A stretch of DNA of 64,000 bases, from assembly GCA_021404685.1 (NCBI GenBank), contig QWHC01000003.1, forward strand, positions 177,874 through 241,873. Direction: 5' to 3'. The first letter of the stretch is position 1. The number at the start of each line of letters is the position of its first letter. The notes beneath the pieces were generated by a model. It searched no databases, was not told the origin of the DNA, and saw only the letters and a program-made list of their open reading frames with translations. Below are positions 17,227 to 26,369 of the stretch, piece by piece. The position numbers and the translations under genes were made by a program. The DNA is from Chloroflexi bacterium CFX4. GTDB lineage: Bacteria > Chloroflexota > Anaerolineae > Aggregatilineales > UBA2796.

Positions 17227-18207
17227 ATGACTGACTTGATAGAACGCTATATCCATCAGGTAGGGCGCTACCTGCCGCGCGGTGAGCGGGCAGAGATCGA
17301 AGCTGAACTGCGCTCCCTGATTCAGGACAAACTTGATGATCGGTATACAGGGGCGCCCTCGCCTGAGGCAGTGGCATCTGTGCTGGCAGAGTTAGGTTAT
17401 CCGCATCAAATGGCAGCCTCTTACGGCGGCGGACAGTACCTGATCGGACCCGAACTCTACCCTAGCCTAATGATTGTGCTGCGGCACGGTTGGCTAGTGG
17501 TGCCTGCCGCCGTGTTGTTCCTGAATGCCTTTGGCGCGCTTATCTCGGCGCAGCCGCGCCCACTGTTGGCATGGCTGCTTGAGACAGTGTTCGGCATTGG
17601 GCAGGCAGTCTTCATCTTTTCGGCAGTCGTTGTGCTGATTTTCGTCGTAATTCAGCGTTCAGGCGTTGCGCTTTCTCCGGAAAAGCCGTTTGATCCCTCA
17701 ACGCTGCCCGAAGTGGACGATCCGCGCCTTGTGGAGCGCTTTGAGGCTACATTCGGCATCGCTTTCGGCACGTTTATCACCTTGCTGCTGCTGTACTTTT
17801 TGTCCGTCGGCGGCTTAACGCTGCGCTTCCCGCTCAGCGATCCGAGTGATGTGCTGCCTGTCCCAAGGCTATGGCTGGCGCTGCTGATTCTGGTGAGTGC
17901 CGCCATAATCATCCTCTATGTGGTGGTGCTGCGGCGCAACCGTTGGAGTGTCGCCTTGTGGCTGCTGGACACAGTGCTAGAAACCTTCGGTGTGATCTGC
18001 ATGTACTTTGTGCTGTACAAGCCGCTGCTTGAGCCGATCTTGGCGGCGCTGCCATGGCTTGCCAATGTTCCGTTTATCCACAACAGCCCTGAGATCATCG
18101 CCGTTTTGACTGCGCTTAGCACACTAACCGTCAAAGGCAGCAAGCTGATCGGGCTATGGCGCGCCAGCAGCAATCCACCATCTTTCACACCAACTGAGAA
18201 GAACTAA
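17227..18207 (+). CDS. HAAS-domain membrane protein, PadR partner
   Basis: A 326-residue protein with a cytoplasmic HAAS-type N-terminus (IERYIHQVGRYLPRGERAEIE, then LGYPHQMAASY, about residues 4-66). Five or so membrane segments follow, from about residue 85. HAAS domains usually accompany PadR regulators and are thought to couple membrane state to them. Function beyond this is unknown. The gene follows PadR after a 2-nt gap. Confidence 0.75.
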   Translation: MTDLIERYIHQVGRYLPRGERAEIEAELRSLIQDKLDDRYTGAPSPEAVASVLAELGYPHQMAASYGGGQYLIGPELYPSLMIVLRHGWLVVPAAVLFLNAFGALISAQPRPLLAWLLETVFGIGQAVFIFSAVVVLIFVVIQRSGVALSPEKPFDPSTLPEVDDPRLVERFEATFGIAFGTFITLLLLYFLSVGGLTLRFPLSDPSDVLPVPRLWLALLILVSAAIIILYVVVLRRNRWSVALWLLDTVLETFGVICMYFVLYKPLLEPILAALPWLANVPFIHNSPEIIAVLTALSTLTVKGSKLIGLWRASSNPPSFTPTEKN

Positions 18208-18219
18208 GAGGATTCAAAC

Positions 18220-18585
18220 ATGCCAGAGATTCAAATAAAGCTATCCGCCCTATGGATAGCGCTAATGCTCGTCTACCTGCTGGGCGACGTGCTGCGGATT
18301 TTCAGCGGCGACTTTGTGGCAGGTGAAATTGAAGGGAAGAAGGTCACTCAGGCAATGTGGCTCGGAATCGCAGTCTTGATGCTGATCCCAATCCTGATGA
18401 TCATCCTTTCGCTGACGTTGGATTATCCACTGAACCGTTGGGTGAACATCATCGTGGCGGCAGGTCTCTTCGTGTTCAACTTGTTCGGATTACCGACCTA
18501 CCCTTCAGCCTACGATAAATTCTTGATCATCGTAGGGTTGGTCTTTAACGGGCTGACCATCGGATATGCGTGGAATTGGGTCTAA
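18220..18585 (+). CDS. Small four-helix membrane protein (DUF6326-like)
   Basis: A 121-residue protein with four hydrophobic segments separated by short loops. MPEIQIKLSALWIALMLVYLLGD at the front and YPSAYDKFLIIVGLVFNGLTI at the end resemble DUF6326. Its job is unknown. It lies 12 nt after the HAAS gene and likely shares the PadR-controlled transcript. Confidence 0.7.
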   Translation: MPEIQIKLSALWIALMLVYLLGDVLRIFSGDFVAGEIEGKKVTQAMWLGIAVLMLIPILMIILSLTLDYPLNRWVNIIVAAGLFVFNLFGLPTYPSAYDKFLIIVGLVFNGLTIGYAWNWV

Positions 18586-18615
18586 GTGGGCATTGCCCAA
18601 AGAGGAAGTGAGCGA

Positions 18616-19608
18616 ATGATGAAAGCAGTTGTCTATACGCGCTACGGTTCGCCAGACGTTATGCAACTTAAAGAGGTTGCCAAGCCGACGCCCAAAGCAG
18701 GCGAAGTGCTGATAAAAATCTGCGCGGCGTCCATCAATGCGGCGGATTGGTATGCCCTGAAAGGCGATCCGTTCCTTGTCCGCCTGATGAACGGCGGCAT
18801 TCTAAAGCCTAAAAAGACCATCCTCGGCTTCGATATCGCCGGACAGATCGAGGCGGTTGGCGACAATGTAACGGCGTTCAAGGTTGGTGATGCAGTTTTC
18901 GCCGATATATCTGGCTGTGGCGGCGGCGGCTTTGCCGAGTATGTGTGCGTTCCCGAAGATATTATTGCCTTGAAGCCTGCGCGCCTGACCTTTGAGGAAG
19001 CCGCCGCTGTGCCTATGGCAGCGGTCACCGCGCTGCAAGGGCTGCGCGATAAAGGCAAGGTTCAGGCAGGGCAAAAGGTGCTGATCAACGGTGCTTCCGG
19101 CGGCGTGGGAACTTTTGCGGTGCAGCTTGCCAAAGCCTTTGGCGCTGAGGTAACCGCTGTGTGCAGCACGCGACATATCGAGATGGTGCGCGCACTGGGC
19201 GCTGATCATGTCATTGATTACACACGGGAAAACTTCACGCGCAACGGGCAACGCTACGATCTGATTATTGCCGCCAATGGCTACCATCCGCTGCGTGATT
19301 ATCGGCGTGCCTTAACGCCGAAGGGCATCTATGTGGTGACCGGCGGCAAGATGGCACAAATCTTTCAGGGAATGCTGCTTGGATCGGTTATCTCCATGTT
19401 TGGGAGCAAGAAGATGGGTAACCTGATGGCAGCGCCGAACCCCAAAGATTTGGTCTTTCTGAGCGACGGGCTGGAGTCGGGCAACATTGTGCCTATCATA
19501 GATCGGTGCTATCCGCTGAGTGAAACAGCCGCCGCCATGCGCTATGTGGGCGAGCGGCGCGCCAAAGGGAAGGTTGTGATCAGCATCGCACAGCCGCACA
19601 GCGCTTAG
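18616..19608 (+). CDS. NAD(P)-dependent alcohol dehydrogenase / quinone oxidoreductase family
   Basis: Medium-chain dehydrogenase of 330 residues. MMKAVVYTRYGSPDVMQLKEV is the usual N-terminus and NGASGGVGTFAVQLAKAFGA is the nucleotide-binding loop near residue 155. Zinc-binding cysteines are lacking, which fits the quinone-oxidoreductase-like group. I start at ATG 18616, preceded by GAGGAAG, rather than the GTG at 18586. It is the last gene of the PadR operon, so the operon may respond to a membrane-active or electrophilic compound; this is inference. Confidence 0.88.
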   Translation: MMKAVVYTRYGSPDVMQLKEVAKPTPKAGEVLIKICAASINAADWYALKGDPFLVRLMNGGILKPKKTILGFDIAGQIEAVGDNVTAFKVGDAVFADISGCGGGGFAEYVCVPEDIIALKPARLTFEEAAAVPMAAVTALQGLRDKGKVQAGQKVLINGASGGVGTFAVQLAKAFGAEVTAVCSTRHIEMVRALGADHVIDYTRENFTRNGQRYDLIIAANGYHPLRDYRRALTPKGIYVVTGGKMAQIFQGMLLGSVISMFGSKKMGNLMAAPNPKDLVFLSDGLESGNIVPIIDRCYPLSETAAAMRYVGERRAKGKVVISIAQPHSA

Positions 19609-19708
19609 GATAGGCACTCAACCCTCTTCCCTGATCACCTTAGAGCTGCGCGCTTGTCTATAGTGCGTGGCTTTTTGCGAGTTTGCTACTCAGCGCCTTC
19701 ACACCGCC

Positions 19709-21640
19709 CTAGCGCACTGTTTCGGTGTTGGGCTGCCCTTCCCGCCCGCTGATCACTTGGGCAAGGCGCTCTACGGCAATGCGCTGCTTGCGATAGAAAT
19801 CGGCATCGCTCATCGCCAGCTTACGGGCAACATCGCGCACTTTTTGCCCTTTCACAAAACGCAGGTCGAGGATGTTGTAGAGCGTCCACTCGGCTGCGGT
19901 CAGGCTGTAGGAGCTGTCCGGCTTCAAGGACTCGATAGCGCGGCTCAGCATGGCGCGGACTGCCTTCGCCATATCACCACCGTGTTCAGGAAGGCTAGTC
20001 TCCACCTGTTGAAGGCGCAGCAGGCGGCTGTCGGTCAGGCGTGGACCACCCCAAAAATCGCGCAGGGCACCCCAGATCACCTCGCTGAATTCAGGTGATC
20101 CTTCAGCCTCCTCTTGTTGGGTCAGCCGTGCCGCTTCTGCGGCGTTGCCGTAGCGCACATTCTCGCTTGCCAACTGAACGGCAGCGCTCGTCTCGATGAT
20201 ATCTTCAAGGCGTGCGAATAAGTCTGCTTGTAAGCGCATATCGTCCAGCACACGCGCCACACGCTGATGCAACACACGGAAAACAGCCTTTTCTTCAGCT
20301 TGCAAATTAGGTGTGCTGCTGCGCGCCCAAACGCCCATCACGCCAATTAAGCGCCCGCCACGCCCGCTTCGCAGCGCAATCAGCCAGAAAGATTGCCACG
20401 CCACAATCTCAATCGGTGCGTCAGCGTGTGGTAGGGCGCCGTTGCCGTTGCTATAAAAAAGGCTGCTGATATGGGCTGCCTCAAGCGCCTCAACCGTTGG
20501 TTGCAGCGGTCCGACCTGCTGCTCAAAGGTGACAGACTCGCCATTCAGCGCGGCAACGAAAGCGCTTGGCACGCGTAGATAATCGCAAACGGCAGCCAAA
20601 GTTGCCTCTAGAAGCTGTTTGCCGTCATCGCGTGTGAGCAGATGTTGGCTAAGCGCCTGAAGCTGGCGCGCCTGCTCTTGATCATCGGTATAGATGAGCC
20701 TCTGCTCGATAATCGGTATGGCAAGCGTGAAAAACCACTGCAAGCCCATCACTGTAGCAACTGCCACGAAGGGCATGAGTGCGCTGCTGGGAATGCCGAA
20801 GACTGTCAGGCGCGGCACATAGAGTATCACCACTAACACAGCGATGCCCGTGATCGGCCCGCGCAGCATAAAGCTAAGCAGTTCTGCCTTGATCATGCGG
20901 TCAGGCTTTTTGGGTCCGAAGAAGGCAAGCGGATATGCCATGAACGCCAACATCAGCACAATGCCCAAATTGCCCACGTTGATGAGCAGCCAGATCAATG
21001 CCGTCCCTGATTCGGTAGGATTATGAAAGAGCAGCGAGAACGGAAAAATGCCTGCCATCGGCGTGATGAGCGCGAAGAGCAGGTAGGTCATGCGGCGATA
21101 TGTGGCACGTGTAAGGCAGCGGCGGCGTGCGCGCAGCACATTGTTAAAGGCAAAGAGTGATGCCACCACAAAATAGACCACAAACAGGCTAAACAACATG
21201 CCCGGCTGCATAATTTCCAGCGGATGCAGCAGCAGATCGCGCACAATCAAGTCTGTGGTGCAGGCAAGCACAAAGAACAGCGTTGCCATGATGTAGAGCA
21301 AGCGCACCACACGCCGCCGCCTGCCGCGCGAGCGCAAGCCTGTGGTTGCTAGCAGCGCATCTGAAAGGTGAAAAAGCGCAGCCGGTGCAAAGGCGATACC
21401 GATCCACTCAAAACGTAGCAGCGCCTCGACGGTCTGTGGCGCACGGCTGATCGCCACCAATACATCACCGGCGTAGATGGCGCTCACGCAGCCAAGCAGC
21501 ACGCTGGAAGCGCGAGTCACACGGTCACGCGGACCGTGCGAGAGGTTATAGAGCAGCATCGAGGTCGCCACGATCACAGTGGCTGCCGTCAAGACCTCAT
21601 TGATCTGCCGCGAGAGCAGAATAAAGAGTTCGTTCGTCAT
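19709..21640 (-). CDS. Membrane sensor: 7TM region, GAF domain, C-terminal HTH
   Basis: A 643-residue protein with a 7TM N-terminal region like those of some histidine kinases (about residues 10-250) and two further hydrophobic segments to about 310. A GAF domain follows (LTRDDGKQLLEATLAAVCDYL and onward, about 325-470). A C-terminal helix-turn-helix (LTAAEWTLYNILDLRFVKG then VRDVARKLAMSDADFYRKQR, about 570-625) resembles sigma region 4. There is no kinase domain. It may be a membrane-tethered one-component regulator. It follows the GNAT gene after 9 nt. Domain boundaries are approximate. Confidence 0.7.
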   Translation of the reverse strand: MTNELFILLSRQINEVLTAATVIVATSMLLYNLSHGPRDRVTRASSVLLGCVSAIYAGDVLVAISRAPQTVEALLRFEWIGIAFAPAALFHLSDALLATTGLRSRGRRRRVVRLLYIMATLFFVLACTTDLIVRDLLLHPLEIMQPGMLFSLFVVYFVVASLFAFNNVLRARRRCLTRATYRRMTYLLFALITPMAGIFPFSLLFHNPTESGTALIWLLINVGNLGIVLMLAFMAYPLAFFGPKKPDRMIKAELLSFMLRGPITGIAVLVVILYVPRLTVFGIPSSALMPFVAVATVMGLQWFFTLAIPIIEQRLIYTDDQEQARQLQALSQHLLTRDDGKQLLEATLAAVCDYLRVPSAFVAALNGESVTFEQQVGPLQPTVEALEAAHISSLFYSNGNGALPHADAPIEIVAWQSFWLIALRSGRGGRLIGVMGVWARSSTPNLQAEEKAVFRVLHQRVARVLDDMRLQADLFARLEDIIETSAAVQLASENVRYGNAAEAARLTQQEEAEGSPEFSEVIWGALRDFWGGPRLTDSRLLRLQQVETSLPEHGGDMAKAVRAMLSRAIESLKPDSSYSLTAAEWTLYNILDLRFVKGQKVRDVARKLAMSDADFYRKQRIAVERLAQVISGREGQPNTETVR

Positions 21641-21649
21641 GGTCTACGT

Positions 21650-22213
21650 TCACAGCCGCACAGTCTGACCAAAAAAGAGCGCCACATCGCCATTGGCAAA
21701 GTACAAATCATTGTAGCCGCAGAAGACCAAGCCGTTTTTCTGGCAGAAGCAAATGGCGGGATAATTCTTCGTCTGAGTCTCCACAGAGAGATGGCGCATG
21801 CCGTGTGTTTGCGCCTGTGCATACGCGGCATTCAGCAGTGCCGTGCCAACCTTTTGGCGGCGGAACGCCAGCCCAACGCCAATTTCGGCAATCCATGCGG
21901 CGCTGCGCTCAGGGTCGAAGCGCATTAACACATAGCCACGCAGCGTCCCGCTTTTTTCCGCCACAAGGAACGCACCATAGGCACGATCCCAACGCAAGGC
22001 AGCCTCTAGCAGGGCTGCTGCACGCGGATAGCTGACGCGCATCAAACGCGGCAGGCGCGCCGTTCGCAGCCCGATGGCAATCGCACCGCTTTCGTCGCCA
22101 CGCACGTCAATCTGCCATACATAATCCGTCTCATAAGATAGATCGAGGGCGAGGCAAGCAGCCAGATCATCGGGCGTTGCAGCGCGGATAGTTGTCGAAT
22201 CTATGCTTACCAT
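21650..22213 (-). CDS. GNAT-family N-acetyltransferase
   Basis: Acyl-CoA-dependent acetyltransferase of 187 residues. The acetyl-CoA-binding motif A reads FRRQKVGTALLNAAYAQAQ, and the later AICFCQKNGLVFCGYNDL is motif B. The N-terminal IRAATPDDLAACLALD is usual for the family. The substrate cannot be read. It heads a two-gene transcript with the membrane sensor. Confidence 0.85.
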   Translation of the reverse strand: MVSIDSTTIRAATPDDLAACLALDLSYETDYVWQIDVRGDESGAIAIGLRTARLPRLMRVSYPRAAALLEAALRWDRAYGAFLVAEKSGTLRGYVLMRFDPERSAAWIAEIGVGLAFRRQKVGTALLNAAYAQAQTHGMRHLSVETQTKNYPAICFCQKNGLVFCGYNDLYFANGDVALFFGQTVRL

Positions 22214-22282
22214 AGGCGCGCTATTTTACTCGATTCTGCCGCAAAAGTGTAGCGCCCATGCTGTAACAAAAGTGTAAGTTGC

Positions 22283-23554
22283 CTACCACACAGCACGGCT
22301 TGGCAGCCGCAAATTGGCGCGGCTGAGCGCCATCGAGAGGTTATCGCCATAGCGCACAAGGTAGGTCGTCACGCCGCCGATCTCAAGGCGGGCGCGTGTT
22401 TCTTCTGCGTTTCGCCCTGAAAGTCCCACACCAAAGCTGTGCGGATCGATCAACACGGCGATGACCTGCACGCCGCGCCGCACTAAGAGATGCGCCTCTG
22501 CCAACCAGCCATCGCTCATATCAGCGCTGATGAGGATTGCCGTCGCACCGCGTGAGAGGTAATGCCCTTCTAGGCTGATCACTTGTGCAAAGGGTAGATC
22601 GCTCTCCACTTTGGCAAGCGCCAACGTCTCTAGGATGCGTGTGAGCTGCCGTGCGCCGCGATCAGGCTGCATGGCGTTGCGGTGCGGCGTATGCGCCAAG
22701 AAGCCGAGTGCGCGCTCTTTCACCAAGAAATGCGAGCTGAGCGAGGCAGCTAAGGCAATGGCATACTCGGCGCTATCGGGCGGCAGAAAAATTTCACCTT
22801 CTGCCACGCCTTCCACGTGATAGGGGCGCGAAACGTGCGCCGCCGCGCTTAGATCAAGCATGATCCACAGCTCCGCCAGCGGATCAAGCTCAAATTCTTT
22901 GACGATCAGCTTATCTTTGCGGGCGGTGCTGCGCCAATGAATGCGGCTGAAGCCATCGCCGGGCGCGTAATCGCGGATGCCGGCGGCGTTGGTCGTCACG
23001 AAGTAGGCGCGCTGACGTTGGGCATCGCCGCCTGAGAGAATGCCGCCGGGCAAATGGAAATCTGCCAACTGCACAATGGCAGGATAGACCAAGACGCTAG
23101 ATGTGGCGGGAATGTGGCGCGTCGCTTGATATAAGCCGAACGGATCGCCGCTGATGAGCGTCAGTCCGCCTAAGCGGAACTCGCCGCGCAGCGCACAAGG
23201 TGTATGCACCGACCAACGATAAGCGCCGCGTGGCTGCAACGTTGGCACAATCGTGCTGGCGCGGTGAGCCGGTAAGGTGCTGTAGTCACGCACTTCTAGC
23301 CAAAGTTTGGGCAACAAGCTGCTGCTTTGCACGGTGAAGTATTCATCCAACGTCTTGCCGACTTGTGCGCGGCGAGCGCGTGTATTGCGGGCAATGCGGA
23401 CGTTGTTGACCGACAGCCACGACCACAAACACGCTAAGATCAACAACAAGCCGAACATATAGGCGAGGCTGAAAAAGAAGGTGCGCCCGGTGGTTAAGCC
23501 GCCAAAGAGGCAGGCGATGATCAGGGCATAGATGGCGTTACGGCGCTTAGGCAT
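22283..23554 (-). CDS. DUF58 domain-containing membrane-anchored protein
   Basis: A 423-residue protein with two N-terminal membrane segments (residues about 6-50). A long extracytoplasmic-type region follows, then the DUF58 core: YAPGDGFSRIHWRSTARKDKLIVKEFE, followed by a VWA-like fold with LWIMLDLSAAA. DUF58 proteins usually sit beside MoxR ATPases and transglutaminases, but none is adjacent here. The ATG at 23554 overlaps the stop of the upstream GT39 gene by 8 nt. A longer frame to 23614 is less likely. Confidence 0.85.
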   Translation of the reverse strand: MPKRRNAIYALIIACLFGGLTTGRTFFFSLAYMFGLLLILACLWSWLSVNNVRIARNTRARRAQVGKTLDEYFTVQSSSLLPKLWLEVRDYSTLPAHRASTIVPTLQPRGAYRWSVHTPCALRGEFRLGGLTLISGDPFGLYQATRHIPATSSVLVYPAIVQLADFHLPGGILSGGDAQRQRAYFVTTNAAGIRDYAPGDGFSRIHWRSTARKDKLIVKEFELDPLAELWIMLDLSAAAHVSRPYHVEGVAEGEIFLPPDSAEYAIALAASLSSHFLVKERALGFLAHTPHRNAMQPDRGARQLTRILETLALAKVESDLPFAQVISLEGHYLSRGATAILISADMSDGWLAEAHLLVRRGVQVIAVLIDPHSFGVGLSGRNAEETRARLEIGGVTTYLVRYGDNLSMALSRANLRLPSRAVW

Positions 23555-24941
23555 GGCGCACCTGTGGATTGCGCGCACGGCGCAGCGCGAACGCCAGCAA
23601 GGCAACGGCTGCATACGCCGAAAAGAGGAACAGCAGCGGATCGGTCGGTGCGCGGTAGCGCGTCGCAGGGATGTAGATCACATAAAAGGCAGTCATTGCT
23701 AACTGCACAAACCACAGCAGCGAGACCTCGCGCCATTGGCGAGCGCTTAGCAGGATGCCACACAACGCCAAGATCAGCAGGGCGCCGAAATAGAGCCGAT
23801 GCACCAAGCGCCCGATGACATCAAACAGCGCGCCCGAATAGGCAGCCACTGGGTCATTTTCGCTGATGGTCACAAGCGAGAATTCCTCGCCTGCATCGGT
23901 CTGGAAGCGCAGTTCACCGCTTGGATCGACAATTGGCACGGCGCCAGGAATCGGGTTGCGCGTCGGGAAAACATCTATGCTCCAATAGGCAAGGAATTTC
24001 ACCCAGAGCAGTTCGGGCAACTGGCGCGGATTTTCGCGTAGATAGGTAAGCGCAAGCTGATACAAGTCATCATTGGCAAGGCGTGTATCTTCGGTGCGAA
24101 TCGGCGTTTGCGGTCTGATCCACTGTGGGTGAAAGCCGGCGCGCACCAACGGCACCGTCAGCGGATTGCTGCCAAACCAGAAGTTCATGCCGCCATTGGT
24201 GGCAATCGGCACAAACGCACCGTAAACACCATACGTCCAAACCACCCATGGCAGCACAAGCAGCGCGCTGAAGCCTGCCACAGGTAGCAACCGCCGCACG
24301 GACTCCCACAAGTTCAGGCGAAACAGAAACCAGAGCGCTGCCAAAGGTGCCAACGGCACGATCACAGGGCGCGTCAGCGCGCCAAGCGCCAGAAGCACAC
24401 CGCCCAAAATGCCGAAGGCAAGGCTGCGTTGTTCGCGCAGGCACACCACACACCATAAAAAGCCGTGCATCAACATCATGAACAAAGGCGTATCAATGAG
24501 GGTCAGGTTTTGGAAGATCAGGTATGGGTAGAGCGCGTAGAGCAAGCCTGCCAAGAGACCAACACGCCGATTCAGCAATTTGCTCCCAATACCGATTAGA
24601 AAATAGATGGAGAGGCAATCCAGCAGGCTGTGGAAAATGCCGACTTGCAGGTAGCCGCGCCCAAAGATGGCATAGACCGCTGCCAGCGCATAGCTGTACA
24701 ACGGCGGAATGGCAGCATCTGGCACGCCAAGCGTTCGCCCATAAATGCCCGTCGTAAGCAAATTCTGTGCATAGGCATCATACGCCTCTGAGCCGTGAAT
24801 GGCGTCGGTCTGCTCAAAGGCAAAAACGGACGGAAAGGCAATCAGCACGCCAAGGCGCACTGCAATGCACAGGGTAAGAATCAGCGCCAGCCACGAAAGC
24901 CGCAAGCTGCCTAGCTGTAAACCTGTTTCACGAAAAATCAT
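23547..24941 (-). CDS. Glycosyltransferase family 39-like membrane protein
   Basis: GT-C-fold transferase of 464 residues using a polyprenyl-phosphate sugar donor. The first loop after membrane segment 1 has the acidic pair (TDAIHGSEAYDAYAQNLL), and a later loop reads TLIDTPLFMMLMHG. The hydrophobic profile shows about ten segments. The acceptor, lipid or protein, is unknown. Its gene lies between upp and the DUF58 gene with 12-nt and overlapping spacing. Confidence 0.82.
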   Translation of the reverse strand: MIFRETGLQLGSLRLSWLALILTLCIAVRLGVLIAFPSVFAFEQTDAIHGSEAYDAYAQNLLTTGIYGRTLGVPDAAIPPLYSYALAAVYAIFGRGYLQVGIFHSLLDCLSIYFLIGIGSKLLNRRVGLLAGLLYALYPYLIFQNLTLIDTPLFMMLMHGFLWCVVCLREQRSLAFGILGGVLLALGALTRPVIVPLAPLAALWFLFRLNLWESVRRLLPVAGFSALLVLPWVVWTYGVYGAFVPIATNGGMNFWFGSNPLTVPLVRAGFHPQWIRPQTPIRTEDTRLANDDLYQLALTYLRENPRQLPELLWVKFLAYWSIDVFPTRNPIPGAVPIVDPSGELRFQTDAGEEFSLVTISENDPVAAYSGALFDVIGRLVHRLYFGALLILALCGILLSARQWREVSLLWFVQLAMTAFYVIYIPATRYRAPTDPLLFLFSAYAAVALLAFALRRARNPQVRHA

Positions 24942-24953
24942 GGGGTGCCTATG

Positions 24954-25580
24954 TTAACTCGTTCCGAATTGTCTATCGCCTGCATCACCCAAGCCCGGCA
25001 CAATGAAGCCGATTTCATTCAGGCGTTCGTCAAGGGCGGCAAGGTGAATGGGCACGTCGGGATGTGCTTCTGAGAGCGTTTTAACGCCTTCTGGTGCGCC
25101 GATGATGCCGATGAATTTGATGCGGCTGACGCCCCAACGTTTCAGTACATCCACGGCGGCGGTTGCTGAACCGCCCGTGGCAAGCATTGGGTCTAGCACG
25201 AAGCACATCTGCACACGCGGTTCGATGGGCAACTTGTTATAGTATTCGACAGGGCGCAGCGTTTTCTCGTCACGGTAAAGCCCTAAATGCCATACTTCCG
25301 CGTTCGGAATTAACTCCCACACGCCTTCGACCATGCCCAGGCCTGCCCGCAAGATTGGCACCAACCCAACTGAATCAGCAAGGTGCGCGCCATTTGCCAA
25401 GCCCATCGGTGTTTGGACTGCCAGCGGGCGTAGGCGCAGATCGGCAGATGCCTCATAGCAGAGCAAGGCTGCCAATTCGCGCACCAACTGGCGGAACTTG
25501 TGCGGTTCGGTGCTGGTGGCGCGCAAGATTGCCAGCTTGTGCTGAATGAGCGGATGATCGGTCACGTGCAGGTTAGGCAT
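24954..25580 (-). CDS. upp: Uracil phosphoribosyltransferase
   Basis: Salvages uracil to UMP with PRPP. The PRPP loop is [18 protein letters not shown]. The C-terminal uracil-binding [17 protein letters not shown] is near perfect. Starting at ATG 25580 gives 208 residues, the canonical length; a TTG at 25604 would add eight atypical residues. It heads an upp-GT39-DUF58 transcript by spacing. Confidence 0.96.
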   Translation of the reverse strand: MPNLHVTDHPLIQHKLAILRATSTEPHKFRQLVRELAALLCYEASADLRLRPLAVQTPMGLANGAHLADSVGLVPILRAGLGMVEGVWELIPNAEVWHLGLYRDEKTLRPVEYYNKLPIEPRVQMCFVLDPMLATGGSATAAVDVLKRWGVSRIKFIGIIGAPEGVKTLSEAHPDVPIHLAALDERLNEIGFIVPGLGDAGDRQFGTS

Positions 25581-25740
25581 AGGCAGCGCATCTCTCCCGT
25601 TCAAGGCGCGAAAGAGATTGTACGCGCATGGCAGGGTGATGTCAACGCGCCCTAATCTAGGGATTATGCTTACCTTAGTTGTAAACCACGTTGCGGCTAT
25701 GCTAACTTTGATTCAAGCGAAGATCACAAGGACAGTTGAC

Positions 25741-26325
25741 ATGAAAATCGGAATTATCGGTGCAGGGCGCATTGGTGGCACATTGGGCAAGGTATGGGCA
25801 GCCGCAGGACATGACGTGCTGTTTGGAATGCGCGATCCGCGCCGTGCGGCGGAAGAAGGCATCACAGGCAAGGTTGGCAGCTTTGCGGAAGCGGCTGAGC
25901 ATGGCGAGGCTGTGTTGTTCGCTGTTCCCGGCAGCGTCCTTCTGGAAACTGCCAGACCGCTGACCTTGGCGGGCAAGATCGTGATAGACGCCACCAATGG
26001 CGGCAATACGGATCAGCCTGTGGTGCGTGCCCTTGCCGCTGCCTTCCCAACTGCGTATGTCTACAAGGCATTTAACACACTTGGTTTTGAGAACTTTCAA
26101 AACCCTACCTTTGGTACAGAGCGCGCTGACCTCCTGTTCATCGGTGCGCCCACTCAGCAGGAAGTTGTGGCGGGATTAATTACAGATGTGGGGCTAAATC
26201 CGATTTATGTGGGTGATTTGGATCAGAGCGGGGCGCTTGATGCTGCACTCTCGCTGTGGTTTGCGCTCTCGCGGCGCTTTGGGCGGCATTTGGCGTTCCG
26301 TGTGCTGCATGATGGGCGCGCCTAA
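25741..26325 (+). CDS. NADPH-binding reductase, F420-dependent-reductase-like
   Basis: A 194-residue Rossmann protein. The dinucleotide loop MKIGIIGAGRIGGTLGKVWAAAGH and the FGMRDPRRA stretch match the NADPH:F420 reductase-like family. DATNGGNTDQPVVRALAAAFP and KAFNTLGFENFQNP follow as expected. Start at ATG 25741 is preceded by AAGGACAG; earlier in-frame codons encode a non-family extension. Coenzyme F420 use is not provable here; many relatives reduce other substrates. Confidence 0.82.
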   Translation: MKIGIIGAGRIGGTLGKVWAAAGHDVLFGMRDPRRAAEEGITGKVGSFAEAAEHGEAVLFAVPGSVLLETARPLTLAGKIVIDATNGGNTDQPVVRALAAAFPTAYVYKAFNTLGFENFQNPTFGTERADLLFIGAPTQQEVVAGLITDVGLNPIYVGDLDQSGALDAALSLWFALSRRFGRHLAFRVLHDGRA

Positions 26326-26331
26326 CAAGCA

Positions 26332-26357
26332 GCAGGGCGAGATGCATCCCGCCCTGC
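26332..26357. terminator. Hairpin between convergent genes
   Basis: GCAGGGCG (26332-26339) pairs with CGCCCTGC (26350-26357), with a self-complementary GATGCATC in the loop. No T-run follows on either strand. Confidence 0.45.
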
Positions 26358-26369
26358 GCTTCCGTGTAG

